Shown here: positions 7,946 to 18,688 of the stretch, piece after piece | Layout: each line of letters begins with the position of its first letter | Numbering within the stretch: position 1 is the first letter of the stretch | Position numbers and translations under genes: made by a program | The notes under the pieces: generated by a model | What the model saw: the letters and a program-made list of their open reading frames with translations, nothing else | Database searches by the model: none | Told to the model about the DNA's origin: nothing | Source: Elusimicrobia bacterium CG_4_9_14_3_um_filter_62_55 | GTDB taxonomy: Bacteria; Elusimicrobiota; Elusimicrobia; UBA1565 | Reading direction: 5' to 3' | NCBI GenBank assembly: GCA_002790095.1 | Contig: PFUL01000181.1 | Coordinates: 1 to 51,677 of the forward strand | DNA: 51,677 nucleotides

Positions 7946-10900
7946 ATGAACGTGATACGTTCCATTCTCCTCTCTCTGCTTCTCGCGCTTCCCGGCGCGA
8001 CGGCCCGCGCCGCGTCCGTGCAGTGGAGCGGACAAGGAGATGGTTTTAGCTGGAACGACGCGGCGAACTGGACTCCGGTCGGCATTCCGGGAACGAGCGA
8101 CGACGTTTCGATTTCCTCCAGCGTGACGGTCATCGCGAATTCAGCCTCCGGGGTCGCGCTGAAGTCTCTGACCGTCGGCAACGGCGTCTCCTCGACGACC
8201 TTGGTGGCGTCCACGGGCATTATCGTTTCCGGACAACTCCTCATCCGCTCCTCCTCGGTCTTTCAATTCGACGGCAATGAACACGCGGTGGCGGCTTTGA
8301 CGACGCTGGAAAGCGGATCGTTGGCGACGCACACGGGACCGGTCGAATCTTCGACGGTCTCGGCGGTTTTTCGCACGGGGGTGTTCGATCTCCAGGCCGG
8401 CGCGACCGTTTCGGTTTCCGGAAAGGGTCTCCGCGGGGGTCTGGCCGTCGCCCCCGGACTCGGCTCCGGCGGCGGCGGCGCGGGCAGCGGCGGATCGGGC
8501 GGCGGCGGGGCCGGACATGCGTCGGTCGGCGGTCGGGGCGGCATCATCCTTAACGGCGGGGCGGTCTACGGCGACGCGCGCGACGCATTCGACCTCGGCA
8601 GCGGCGGCGGCGGGTCCCTAGCCCCGTGTTTCGGCGGCGCGGGCGGGGGACGATTTCGGCTGATTGCGGATTCGGCCACGATCAACGGACGCATCGAAGC
8701 GAACGGCGCCGACGGCGGGGGGGGCTGCGCGTTCGGCGGAGGCGCCGGCAGCGGAGGAACGATTCGCGTTCAAACGGCCGACCTGTTTGGAACCGGAGTC
8801 CTCGCGGTGGACGGCGGAACCGGCGGGACTTCCGGGGTGGGGGGCGGCGGTGGATCGGGCGGGCGCTTGTCGATCGTTTCGACGGGAACGCTCTCGTTGG
8901 GCGTTGCGGTCTCCTCGGCCGCCGGTCTCGGCGGGATCGGCGGTCCCTCCGGGGACATCGGAGGCCCGGGTTCCACCTTCATCAGCCCCAAATACTTTAC
9001 CGGCGGCGGATTGTCGTTTTGCACCGACGCCGGAAACTGGTGGGGGAATCTGCTCCCTCAGGACGGCGAGTTTGTGGTGTTCGACTCGACCGGCGCGAAT
9101 AAGGACTGCACGTGGGCGTTCGGAACCGTCAAGGTCGGTTCGATGACGCTCCGTTCCGGGTATCTGGCGAATTTTTCTTGGTCCAGCTTCAGCAGTGAGA
9201 TCACCGGCTCGTTGTCGGTTGAAGGCGGGACCTTTACGATGAACAACGTCGGGCTTAAAATCGGAGGCGACTTCACGCAAACGGGCGGTGTTTTCAACCT
9301 GACCCAAGGGACGGTGACCTTCGCCGGGGCGTCCAGCCAGACGGTCCGGATGACTCCCGCCGCCTCGTTCAACCGGATCGTGACGAACGCGGGACGGACC
9401 TTTCTCCTCGCCTCCTCGATGGACTTGAACGGTCATTGGCGCGCGATCGGTCCTTCCACGGTGACCCTGACGGGGGGGACTTCGGTGTTCCTTTCCGGAG
9501 ATCTCGATTTCGATTCGACGGTGGCCGTGCTGGAATCCTCGACGCATGCCTTCGTTTTGGACGGGAGTTCCTCGCAGCTGCTGCGAATTCCGAGGATGGG
9601 GCAGCTGCGCGTACGGCCGGGCTCCTCCGGACGCCTGGCGAGCGGTTTTACCTTGGGAGTCTCGTCGGGAGTGACGATCGACGCGGGAGGCGTTCTCTTT
9701 GCGCAAAGTGCTGTCCTCGCCTCGAGCGGCGACTGGATCAACGACGGGACCTTCGACGGGACGGGGGGGACGGTCGCGTTCGGCGCGGCGGGGAGCACGC
9801 AAACAATCGTTCGCGGCGGGGCGGGATTTCATCATTTCCGTCTTGACGAGATGCAAGCGGTGGTTCGCTTAGCAACCGACGCGTTCGTCGGCGGGGATTT
9901 GAGCGTCTTGCAGGGCATCCTCGATCTAGGCGTTTCGACCCATCGGGTGCGCGGCCATTGGATAGAGAGTTCGAGCGGGACGGTGCGCCCGGGCGGAGGA
10001 GTCGTCGTGTTCGACGGAAGTTCCCCGCAAACCGTGTTTCAGTCGACAGGGTCGGCGTTCCATACCGTCGTATCGTCGAACGCGTCCGGCGTGACGTTTG
10101 CGACGCACACGGTGCTCACGGGCGCCTTCTCGATGGAATCGGGAGTCGCGGCGTTTCCGGGAATCTCGCTGCGCATCGGAGGGGATTTTTTCCGGCGCGG
10201 CGGCGTGCATCCTTCGGTCGCGGGTTCGACGGTGACGCTCGACGGGATCGGGATTCAACGGGTGGACCTCTCGACCGGCACGATCGCGCTCGACAGCCTC
10301 GTGATCGCGAACTCTAGCGGCGGAGTTTCTCTGGACAATTCCCTCTTTCTCGACCGTGATCTGACGATCTCCACCGGGGCGGTGCTCTTTGGGAGTTCGG
10401 GAACCTTGACCCTGCGGGGCGCTTCGGCGCGGCTGAACGCTTTCGGCGCCGTGTATCGGTCTACGGGACCGGTGGGCCATCGTCTTCGGCTGCAGGCCCC
10501 GCCGGGGCGGGAAATTATCGTGGCCGCGGATAGTACGATCGGCGCCTCGATGGAAATTATCGGGAAAGCGACTCTGGCCGGAGACCTGGTCCTCGATGGG
10601 ACCGGAGAGTTCCTGACGGTCGGCCCCGGCGCGGAGTTGGACGCCCGCTCGAGCACGATTACGTTGCGCGGGACGACCGACCTGCGGTTGTCGACCGGTT
10701 CGTTGTATCGCCGGGACGCGGATTCCTGGCTCGTTTTCGCCGGCTCGGGAAGCAATCGAGGACTGACCCTCTCTACGGGTCCGTTCGGAAACCTCCGCGT
10801 CGCCCCGGAGTGGCCTCAGGCGTCGTTTCGGTTCGCGGATCTAACGCTGGACGGATCGTTTGTCTACGAGAACGGATCGGTCCGGAATTCAACGGGAGCG

Positions 10901-13900
10901 GTTCTGACGGTGAAGGGCGATCTCCGGATAGAGGGTTCCTCCTTCGACTTCGCGTCGTTTGGGTCGAGTACGGTTCGTTTCGCCGGGACATCGGTGCAAA
11001 CCGCTTCCGTTCCGGCGAGCGCGCGGTTTCATGATTTCGAGGTGGCATCGTCCAGTCCCGTCGTGTTCTCGACCGGAAGCGCCGTTTCGATCTTTCACGA
11101 CCTCCTTTTGACCGGCGGTTCTCTCCGGGGTTCGGACGCCGCTGTCTCGTTGTGGGGAAATTGGACCGGGACCGGCGGCGCGTTTATCGGCGAGACGAGC
11201 ACGATAAGCTTGGTCAATCCGGCGACGACTCAGACCTTCGTTGATTCCTTGGTCCAGAATTTCCACGGCTTGACGGTTTCGAGCGGAACTCGGGTTTTTA
11301 AGCGAGGCTTCGGGGCGAATGCCTTCACCGCGTTGACGCCTGCGACGACGATTCAGTTCGGCAGCGGGGAAACATTCACGATCCTCGGGTTGACCGTGAA
11401 CGGCAATTCCCTGACGTCCCCTGTCGTTTTAACGAGTACGGCGACGGGCCTTTCCGCCCGTTTCGTCGTGACCCAGTCGACCGTCACCGCCGCGCGCGTC
11501 CAGGACATCGACGCCTCCGGCGGGGCGGTGATCAACGTAAACGACGGACGCAGTGTCTCCGGAGGAAACACGCCGGGGTGGAATTTCATCTCCGATCTCA
11601 TGCTCCTTGCTCCCGGCGAATCGTTCGTCCAAGCGACCGGCAAGGTCGGCGCGCCGACCCCTCAGGTTGCGGGGACGACGTTTACCGTCACGGTGCTCGC
11701 CGTTTCGGACCGTTTCGTATCGGTCTCGGCGTCTTCTATTACCGTTTCGCTCGCAACCAGCGACCCGTTCGACGTGGAGCCGTCTTCCCGCGCCCTCCTC
11801 GCCGGGACGACGACCTTCCCGGTCGTCCTGCGGACGGCGGAACCCTCGCCGCTGAACTCTGTTCTAACGCCGACTTCCCCTTCTGCGATCGGACAGACCG
11901 GATCGACGGTTCCGGTGAATCCCTCCTCGTTCGACCGTCTGCAGATGGTATTCCGGGGACAATCCGTTTTGCCCGGTTCTCCCTTGGGGATGATCGGAAC
12001 CCCGGAGATCGAGTTGATCGACCGGCCGTTCTCTCTGACGATTCGCGGCACCGACGCGTATTGGAACTTAATCAGCACCACCGGCGCCGGCGTCGCTCTC
12101 GCGACGAGCACGGCCGCGGGAGCGGTCTTCCCCGCTCCGCTTCAACTCGTCGGAGGGACGACCGTGTTCTCCGGCGTGGTGATCGGAAGCACCGGCGTGT
12201 TCACGATCACGTCCTCGCATACCGTCGATTCTTCGATCCTGCCGGTGATCGGGTCCACCTTTTCGGTTTTCTCGATTTCCAATTCGAGTCCGAGCATCAC
12301 CTTCGACCTCCCAAACAACGCAGTCGTCGGAACCTTGAGCGGTTCTCTCACGGGACGCGCGAACGATTCGGTCGCCGTCGCCGTCGTGCGGGTCGCGGTT
12401 CAAGATAAAACGGAAGGGAAGTATTACGACTGGAACGCCGGGACTTTTACCGCGCCGGCGGCGGACTTCCGGCAGGCCGACGTCGAACCCTTCCGGGGCC
12501 GCGACGTGATTTGGAAGGTGGCGTTGTCGGATGAGAAACTCGTCGAAGGCCGGCGCTATTTCATGGTCGCCCGCTCGACCAACCCTACGGAACTGGAAGG
12601 ACAGGTCGAATCGACATTCACGTTCCGTTTCTCGGATCTTCTTTTCTCTCCGGGTGATGGAGAAGGAACAGCCTCGCTCACCTCCGAGTCGCTTCCCGGA
12701 TGCGGGATCGCGGTGGCGACCGTAACCTTCACCGTCGGACCTTCCGGAATCGGTCTCGGCGGCGCGGTCGCGCTTCGGATTCCGGAGGGTTGGACGAAAC
12801 CCGCCGGTCTTTCACCCGGCGCGGCTCCCGCGGTGGGCTACGCGGCCATCGTTTCGACTTCTCCGGCGTGGACGGTGCCCGCTTCTTCTCCCGTCGTATT
12901 CAACCCCGTATCCATCGGGAGTTCGACGCTGGGCGACAATTGGATCGTGGTTTCGGTCGCGACGAATGCGGCGAACGGTTTCGCCCCCGGAGAGCAGATC
13001 GCGTTCACCTACGCCGGCATTGCCGCCGCCGGCGCGGGCGGCACCGGCCCGCAGTTCTTCGATCTTCGCACGCGCAAAAGCGCGGCGGGGGACTTGATCG
13101 GAATCTCGACCACTCCCGTCCTGACGCTGAGCACCGGTCCTCCGGCGGCCCTCGCGTTCTCGGATGTGCGGGAGTTGTCGCTCGGGCCGCTGCAGCAGGC
13201 GCCGACCGCGCAGATTTACCTGACCGACGCCTGCGGGAACCGGACGCCCGCCGCGGCGCCGCTCAACGTCTTCCTCTCGGCCGAGGCTTCGAGCGGCGCG
13301 GCGCGAAGCACCGACTTCCAGGCGGAATTTATTAAGTCGGGCGGGTTCTCCTCATCCTTCGTCACGATCGGGACCGGGCAAAGCGGGTCGGAGTCGTTCT
13401 TTTTCAGGACTTCCACGACGGGAGTCCAGGTGGAGATCCTCCGCGCGAGCGCGACTCTATCCGGGTCGGCCGCGTACGCCGAGCGCGTCGCCCGCCTCTC
13501 GACAAGTACGCTCGCGTTCACGGGAGTGTCCATCGACACCGGGACGCTGTCCTTGGGCAGCACGTCCGTCGTCTTGACGCCGGGTTCGCACGAGAGGGCC
13601 GTCGTTCGCTTCACGCTTCCGGCGGCGATGGATTGGTCGGTTTCCGTGGGAACCTCGTCGGCGATGGATTCGACCCTGTTGCGCTCGGGCGGCGTTTCGG
13701 AGGAGGGGGAGACCCGCGTCGTGCCGTTCGATCCGATTCGCTGCGGGGCGGGCGTCTGCCGTTTCTTGGATGCGGGCCGCTACGGTGTGCGCGTGCAGGC
13801 CGCCGCCGGGGTTCTCGAAGACCGTACGCTGGAACTGCGGATCCTGGAGACTCCCTCCCTTTCAGGGACGCTTGGGACCGCGGGTGCCGGCGCGTTGGTT

Positions 13901-16900
13901 CGCGCCGACGGCCCGGGCGTCGGCGCGGGACATTTCGATCGCGCGACGTCGACGGGTTATTTCCGAATCCGAGGGCTTCGGCCCGGCGCCTCGTATTCCG
14001 TCACGGCGACGACGCTGAGCGTGGTGGACGGGGCCGCGGTGACGCTGAGCACGGTGGTCGGCGGGGTGATCGCCTCGTCCACGGATACCTCGCTCGGGAT
14101 ATTGGGGTTCGATTCCCTCGGCACTTTCCGGATCAGCGTCGGAATCCCGGTCCCGGCCCCGACCGAACTTTTCGGCGGCGTGACTCTCGAAAGCGCGGAC
14201 GCGTCGCGGCGCGCCTTCGGGACCTTGCACTATCCGAAAGGAGCCGCTCGCTCCGATGATGGGGGACAGATCCTCGGTCGCAACGCGAGCACGTGGACGG
14301 TGCTCGCGATCGCGCCGGGAGTCTATACGGCGACCGTGGAACTCGCCTCCCTGGGGATATCCTCGACGATCCCGTCGATAACGGTGTCCAGCGGGATCAC
14401 CCATTACCCGGTGACCTTGACCCCCCGCGCGAATTTGTACGGCCGCGTCATACTCCCGTCGACGCAGACCTACGGAACCTTCGTGGCGGTGCAGGCGATC
14501 GCGGCGGGGAAGACGGTTCCGTCGGTATTCGGCGGCGGATTCATATCCCCCGCAGATTCCGGAGTCGTTCCGACTTCGACGACATACTCTCTATTCGGTC
14601 TCGCGGCGGGCAGTTGGACGATCCGCGCGGAAAGCCGCGGATTCAAGTCGACCTCCTCGGCGCTGTTCGTCTCGGGATCCGGAGAAATCGGCGATTCGAT
14701 CACCGGGGCGGGGGGGCTGGATCTCTCGTTGGAACTGGGCGCCGTACTGGTCGGTTCGGTGACGGTCTTGGGCGACACGCGGCGTCTCGACGGCAGCGGC
14801 GAGACGGACATCCCCGGGCTCAATCTAAAGGCGGGGCCCGGGCGGTTTTTCGTCTTTGTGGACGCGTATGATCCGGCGAGTTTCGCCCGCGGCGGAACGG
14901 TCGTGGAGCTTTCCACGGCGGCGTCGCAAAGCGTCGCGACCTTCACGATCACCGGCCTCGATCCCGGCGAGCATTGGGTGGACGCGCGTCTTCCCGGGTT
15001 CCGCAAAGATCCGGCCCGCGCCGCGCGCGTCGCGGTTTCCAGCGCTGCGCCGTCCCGCGCCGACATCGTCTTCCGCGCCAACGAGGCGCGGATACGTCTG
15101 GTCGTCGAGATATCGACTCCCGCGTCGCCATGCTCGTGCGCGGCTGATTTCGCGCGGGTCGGCGCCTCGTTCACGCGTCCCGATGGGAGCGTGCGCGTCG
15201 TGTCGAACCTTACCTCTCTGGACGGCGTCGACGGCGCCTCCTTCACCTACTATCAATCGAGCTTCTCGTTCTTGAGCCCGCCGTTGGAGGGCGGGTTTCA
15301 CCGTATTCTTCTGCGCGACGGGATCTCCGGCGGGTTCGACGAACGGACCGTGCCGGCGGCGTTGGGATCGACCGCGACGGCGACCGCGGCGCTCAACCGC
15401 GCGACATACACGATTTCCGGAGCGGTTTCTTTCTCGGGCGGCGCCCTGTTTTTAAAAGACGGATTTTCCATCTCCGTGAGTTCCGTCCCCGGATTGCTTT
15501 CTCAAAGCGCGACCGGCGCGTTTTGTTTGTTGGGTTCGACGGCTCCGGTCTCGCTGCCGGCGCTTCGCGTCGAATTGCTGCCGATCGAGAGGACCGCGCC
15601 CGGCGAACCCGGGAGTCTTTTTGTTTCCACCTCTTCGAATTGCGCCGATTTTTCCCTGCCCGCTTCTTCCGCGTCGGCCGTCGCGGGTCTCTCCGCCTAC
15701 GCGGCGGCCGTAAAGGCGGACGGATCCTTTTCGATTCCGGGGATTCCGGAGGGGGTCTACCGCCTGCGGATTCCGGGGGATTTGAACGCGACCGCGGCGG
15801 ATGGAAACGAGATGGCGCCGTTTGATCAGGAACTGCGCGTCGCGAGCGCGGCGGCGCTGTCGCTCAGGCTCAAGGCAGGCTCGCGGGTCGCCGGCGTCGT
15901 GCGGGCTCCGGACGGGGTTGCGGTTGATCGCGCGATCCGCGTCTCGCTTTTCGACTCGCGGGGACGCAGGGCGGCGACGAATCAGTTGCGCTTCAACGCC
16001 GAACGCTCCCGGGGATTTGTGTTCGACAGCGTCGCGGATGGAGACTATACCCTCGCCGCAGAGGATCTCGGCGCGCGGGCGACGCTGGCGGCGGAGCCGC
16101 TGTTGGTCTCCGTCGCGGGAGCGGAGCGCGAAGGCTTGGAGCTCTCTCTTGTCGCGGGGGGAAACATCGTGGGACGGATCGCCGTCGAGCAGAGGAGACC
16201 GGACGGTACGCGTTCCTTCACCGGGATCACTCCAGACAACCTTGTTTTGCTGCCGCCGGGATTGCGCGTCGTCGCTTCCGCCAACCCTTGGCGGCTGGGC
16301 GGGTACGGCGCCGCGCTCGGCGAGGAGTGCGGGGAAGAGGGCTGCGCCCGGCTGAGGATCGACGCGAACGGCCAGTTCGTCGTTCCGGCGCTTCTCCCGG
16401 GCACGTACGACCTCGAGTTCAACATCGCGAATGGTTCCGAAAACACGCTGCGCGGGAGTCTCGATTTGGTCTCGGCCGTCAGCGGGGGCATCACCGTGGA
16501 ATCCAACCGGACCACGGACGCCGGGATCGTTCGTTTGATCGGAGCTGCTGCGGTCTCGGGGTCGGTTGTGGACGCGGTTTCCGGAGTGCCCGTCGCGAAC
16601 CTGCCGATTCGGGCGGTGCCTTCCGTGAGGACGCCGGGGACCGAAAGCCGAAGGCGGGCCGAACCTGAAACCCAGACCGACAACGCAGGGAGCTATTTGC
16701 TGCGCGGCCTCGACCCCGCGGTTCGCTACTACGATATCGTCGCCGCCCCGCGCTCGGAGGATGAGAACGGCTCGCGGACGCGGCCTTACGCGACAGTCGT
16801 GCAGCCCTCGGTGGACGTGGTTAGCACGACGACGGTCGATTTCTCCCTTTTGCCGAGTTCGTTTTCGGTTTCCGGCGCGGTCGCCGCAGAGGATGGGGGA

Positions 16901-18688
16901 ACGCTGCGCTCGGCCGGAGAACGGAGCGCGGAGCCCGGCGCGCTCGTGGTGCTGCGCAAAGACGGCAAAGTCGAAGCGCTGGATTCCGTGGAGGATCTGC
17001 GGCTTCGGACCTTCCCGGACGGGTTGTTTACGATCCCCGCGGTCGCCACGGGGACCTATTCGCTTCGCGTATACGCGGACGGCTACGGCTTGCGCAAGCT
17101 GGCCGTAATCATATCGACGCGTTCGGTCGATCTCGGAACGATCACCCTTTCGCGGGGCGCGTCCGTCGCGGGGCGCATCGTCTCCGCGGACGGCACGGCT
17201 CCGGGGGAAGATGAAATTTCCTCGGTGTTCGCGGCGACGCCGGACATGTCCCGGACGCTATTCGGCAGTCTGACGCGCGATCCCAATACGCGTACCGTGA
17301 CCGGCTATCGCGTTTCGGGGCTCGATCCCGGAACCGGATACCGCGTCCTTCTGCGCTCCTCCGCGGAGGACATCATCTCCCCGGAGAACGCCCGCTTCGT
17401 CGTGGCGACAAGCAGTTTCGAAGCGCGGACCGTTGATCTCGTCTATCGTCGCCCCCGTCCTGCGGTGTTGGTGAAGTCGCGCCGAACCGGAACGGCTTTC
17501 GATCTGGCGTTCGAAACGAACCGGCCCTTGCGCTCACGCAAACGCAGCGACGGCGACGCGTCCCTCATCATTTCAACCGTCTCCGCGCAGGGAACTCTTT
17601 CCGTTCTGGAAATCGCCGCGGACCGACGCCGCGTGAGGGGCGTGTATACTCCGGGTGTTTCGGAATCGAGCTTCACGTTGCGTTTCGCGGCGTACAGCGC
17701 GATCCGGGATCCCGACAGCGCCGACCCGTCCGACCCGGAGTACCGTCTGGTCTCCACGTTTACCTTCTACCCGGGGCTCGACGGCTATCACCAAGCGGCG
17801 ATCCCGAACCTCACAGGTGGAAAGGTTTCGCTTGAAACGGATCCGGGACGCGTGTCCCTCCCCGAGGGCGCGTTCTTCGTGGACGCTTCGTCGACGGTGC
17901 GCGTGGCCTTGGAGCGCTCCGACGAACTGCTGCAGGACGCGCGCGGGCTGCAAGCCGCGGGATACACCCCGGAGGGAGCGAATCTCAAAGCGCTGCGCCA
18001 TCCGACCGGAGCATATCCGGGTCCTTTGGCGCGCGCGCTAGCCGCGACCCCTCCCGGGGTGACGCCCATGAGTTCGTTTTACGACGTTTTGCTTCCCGCG
18101 GGTGTTCCGACGACGCTCGCCAAGCCCGCGGAATTGACGCTGCGGTACTCGACCGGGGCGTCCGCGTCTTCGCTCGGGGTCTACTGGTACAACGCCGCGG
18201 CGAATACCTATGTGCGGCAAACGGATGCGGGAGGCGTCGGGCTCCGCATCGACGGCGGAAACCGGACGGTGACGATCAGCGTGGACCATTTCTCCACGTA
18301 CGTCCTGTTTGATTCGGGCGTTGCGGCGATCTCCGGCAATCAATTCGCCGGCGGGGGGATCGAGGCGTTCAACTTCCCGAACCCCTTCGATCTGAGCGTG
18401 AAGACGGTCACGCCCATTCACGGAGTTCCCGCCCGCGCCGTCCGCGGGACCTTGATCCGTTTTGCTTTACCCCCGGAGGCGTCGGGTGCGGGGAGCCTGC
18501 GGATCTATGCCGTCACGGGCCGACAGGTGCGGGGATTCGATCTCGGAACCTTGACCGGCGGCAAGTATTACTACCAGGCGTGGGACGGCCGCAACGACGG
18601 AGGCAACGACGCGGCAAGCGGCGTGTATATCGGTCAGGTGAAAGTGGGCGAACACTCCGCGTTCTTTAAGATGGCGTTGATCAAATGA
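7946..18688 (+). CDS. Giant (3580-residue) secreted repeat protein with type IX-like C-terminal domain
   Basis: A signal peptide (residues about 1-22) precedes a W-G-W-NW-P type motif (FSWNDAANWTPVGIPG, about 33-48) common at the start of large beta-helical adhesins. Residues about 165-320 are Gly-rich. From about 450 to 1110, parallel-beta-like repeats recur every 75-245 residues, each with a V-x-F-x-G-x-S-x-QT element. Ig-like segments follow, then from about 2000 carboxypeptidase-regulatory-like modules (YFRIRGLRPGASY, TFTITGLDPGEHW, SYLLRGLDPAVRY). The last ~1200 residues are paralogous to the protein at 1-3608, ending with VTISVDHFSTYVLF, FNFPNPFD and FFKMALIK. The composition is extremely Ser/Thr/Gly-rich. 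Start ATG 7946 gives a clean signal peptide. The stop overlaps the second PorV-like gene by four bases. I infer a surface or extracellular adhesin-like protein exported by a PorV-dependent route; no catalytic domain was recognised. Confidence 0.85.
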   Translation: MNVIRSILLSLLLALPGATARAASVQWSGQGDGFSWNDAANWTPVGIPGTSDDVSISSSVTVIANSASGVALKSLTVGNGVSSTTLVASTGIIVSGQLLIRSSSVFQFDGNEHAVAALTTLESGSLATHTGPVESSTVSAVFRTGVFDLQAGATVSVSGKGLRGGLAVAPGLGSGGGGAGSGGSGGGGAGHASVGGRGGIILNGGAVYGDARDAFDLGSGGGGSLAPCFGGAGGGRFRLIADSATINGRIEANGADGGGGCAFGGGAGSGGTIRVQTADLFGTGVLAVDGGTGGTSGVGGGGGSGGRLSIVSTGTLSLGVAVSSAAGLGGIGGPSGDIGGPGSTFISPKYFTGGGLSFCTDAGNWWGNLLPQDGEFVVFDSTGANKDCTWAFGTVKVGSMTLRSGYLANFSWSSFSSEITGSLSVEGGTFTMNNVGLKIGGDFTQTGGVFNLTQGTVTFAGASSQTVRMTPAASFNRIVTNAGRTFLLASSMDLNGHWRAIGPSTVTLTGGTSVFLSGDLDFDSTVAVLESSTHAFVLDGSSSQLLRIPRMGQLRVRPGSSGRLASGFTLGVSSGVTIDAGGVLFAQSAVLASSGDWINDGTFDGTGGTVAFGAAGSTQTIVRGGAGFHHFRLDEMQAVVRLATDAFVGGDLSVLQGILDLGVSTHRVRGHWIESSSGTVRPGGGVVVFDGSSPQTVFQSTGSAFHTVVSSNASGVTFATHTVLTGAFSMESGVAAFPGISLRIGGDFFRRGGVHPSVAGSTVTLDGIGIQRVDLSTGTIALDSLVIANSSGGVSLDNSLFLDRDLTISTGAVLFGSSGTLTLRGASARLNAFGAVYRSTGPVGHRLRLQAPPGREIIVAADSTIGASMEIIGKATLAGDLVLDGTGEFLTVGPGAELDARSSTITLRGTTDLRLSTGSLYRRDADSWLVFAGSGSNRGLTLSTGPFGNLRVAPEWPQASFRFADLTLDGSFVYENGSVRNSTGAVLTVKGDLRIEGSSFDFASFGSSTVRFAGTSVQTASVPASARFHDFEVASSSPVVFSTGSAVSIFHDLLLTGGSLRGSDAAVSLWGNWTGTGGAFIGETSTISLVNPATTQTFVDSLVQNFHGLTVSSGTRVFKRGFGANAFTALTPATTIQFGSGETFTILGLTVNGNSLTSPVVLTSTATGLSARFVVTQSTVTAARVQDIDASGGAVINVNDGRSVSGGNTPGWNFISDLMLLAPGESFVQATGKVGAPTPQVAGTTFTVTVLAVSDRFVSVSASSITVSLATSDPFDVEPSSRALLAGTTTFPVVLRTAEPSPLNSVLTPTSPSAIGQTGSTVPVNPSSFDRLQMVFRGQSVLPGSPLGMIGTPEIELIDRPFSLTIRGTDAYWNLISTTGAGVALATSTAAGAVFPAPLQLVGGTTVFSGVVIGSTGVFTITSSHTVDSSILPVIGSTFSVFSISNSSPSITFDLPNNAVVGTLSGSLTGRANDSVAVAVVRVAVQDKTEGKYYDWNAGTFTAPAADFRQADVEPFRGRDVIWKVALSDEKLVEGRRYFMVARSTNPTELEGQVESTFTFRFSDLLFSPGDGEGTASLTSESLPGCGIAVATVTFTVGPSGIGLGGAVALRIPEGWTKPAGLSPGAAPAVGYAAIVSTSPAWTVPASSPVVFNPVSIGSSTLGDNWIVVSVATNAANGFAPGEQIAFTYAGIAAAGAGGTGPQFFDLRTRKSAAGDLIGISTTPVLTLSTGPPAALAFSDVRELSLGPLQQAPTAQIYLTDACGNRTPAAAPLNVFLSAEASSGAARSTDFQAEFIKSGGFSSSFVTIGTGQSGSESFFFRTSTTGVQVEILRASATLSGSAAYAERVARLSTSTLAFTGVSIDTGTLSLGSTSVVLTPGSHERAVVRFTLPAAMDWSVSVGTSSAMDSTLLRSGGVSEEGETRVVPFDPIRCGAGVCRFLDAGRYGVRVQAAAGVLEDRTLELRILETPSLSGTLGTAGAGALVRADGPGVGAGHFDRATSTGYFRIRGLRPGASYSVTATTLSVVDGAAVTLSTVVGGVIASSTDTSLGILGFDSLGTFRISVGIPVPAPTELFGGVTLESADASRRAFGTLHYPKGAARSDDGGQILGRNASTWTVLAIAPGVYTATVELASLGISSTIPSITVSSGITHYPVTLTPRANLYGRVILPSTQTYGTFVAVQAIAAGKTVPSVFGGGFISPADSGVVPTSTTYSLFGLAAGSWTIRAESRGFKSTSSALFVSGSGEIGDSITGAGGLDLSLELGAVLVGSVTVLGDTRRLDGSGETDIPGLNLKAGPGRFFVFVDAYDPASFARGGTVVELSTAASQSVATFTITGLDPGEHWVDARLPGFRKDPARAARVAVSSAAPSRADIVFRANEARIRLVVEISTPASPCSCAADFARVGASFTRPDGSVRVVSNLTSLDGVDGASFTYYQSSFSFLSPPLEGGFHRILLRDGISGGFDERTVPAALGSTATATAALNRATYTISGAVSFSGGALFLKDGFSISVSSVPGLLSQSATGAFCLLGSTAPVSLPALRVELLPIERTAPGEPGSLFVSTSSNCADFSLPASSASAVAGLSAYAAAVKADGSFSIPGIPEGVYRLRIPGDLNATAADGNEMAPFDQELRVASAAALSLRLKAGSRVAGVVRAPDGVAVDRAIRVSLFDSRGRRAATNQLRFNAERSRGFVFDSVADGDYTLAAEDLGARATLAAEPLLVSVAGAEREGLELSLVAGGNIVGRIAVEQRRPDGTRSFTGITPDNLVLLPPGLRVVASANPWRLGGYGAALGEECGEEGCARLRIDANGQFVVPALLPGTYDLEFNIANGSENTLRGSLDLVSAVSGGITVESNRTTDAGIVRLIGAAAVSGSVVDAVSGVPVANLPIRAVPSVRTPGTESRRRAEPETQTDNAGSYLLRGLDPAVRYYDIVAAPRSEDENGSRTRPYATVVQPSVDVVSTTTVDFSLLPSSFSVSGAVAAEDGGTLRSAGERSAEPGALVVLRKDGKVEALDSVEDLRLRTFPDGLFTIPAVATGTYSLRVYADGYGLRKLAVIISTRSVDLGTITLSRGASVAGRIVSADGTAPGEDEISSVFAATPDMSRTLFGSLTRDPNTRTVTGYRVSGLDPGTGYRVLLRSSAEDIISPENARFVVATSSFEARTVDLVYRRPRPAVLVKSRRTGTAFDLAFETNRPLRSRKRSDGDASLIISTVSAQGTLSVLEIAADRRRVRGVYTPGVSESSFTLRFAAYSAIRDPDSADPSDPEYRLVSTFTFYPGLDGYHQAAIPNLTGGKVSLETDPGRVSLPEGAFFVDASSTVRVALERSDELLQDARGLQAAGYTPEGANLKALRHPTGAYPGPLARALAATPPGVTPMSSFYDVLLPAGVPTTLAKPAELTLRYSTGASASSLGVYWYNAAANTYVRQTDAGGVGLRIDGGNRTVTISVDHFSTYVLFDSGVAAISGNQFAGGGIEAFNFPNPFDLSVKTVTPIHGVPARAVRGTLIRFALPPEASGAGSLRIYAVTGRQVRGFDLGTLTGGKYYYQAWDGRNDGGNDAASGVYIGQVKVGEHSAFFKMALIK
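9309..11250 (+). repeat. Protein-level beta-helix-like repeats inside the giant gene
   Basis: Similar segments recur in the translation: GTVTFAGASSQTV (about 9309), GTVAFGAAGSTQTIV (about 9766), GVVVFDGSSPQTVF (about 9999), STVTLDGIGIQRVDL (about 10229), STVRFAGTSVQTA (about 10968) and STISLVNPATTQTF (about 11199). Most are followed about ten residues later by an aromatic-rich element such as FHHF or FHDF. The DNA copies are diverged, so this is an old protein repeat and not a recent nucleotide duplication. Confidence 0.65.

Noticed and set aside
8440-8880. Gly-rich GGC-type repeats in the giant gene considered as a CRISPR or satellite array
   Set aside because: There are no constant-length spacers; the repeats are codons of a poly-Gly region in an open coding frame.
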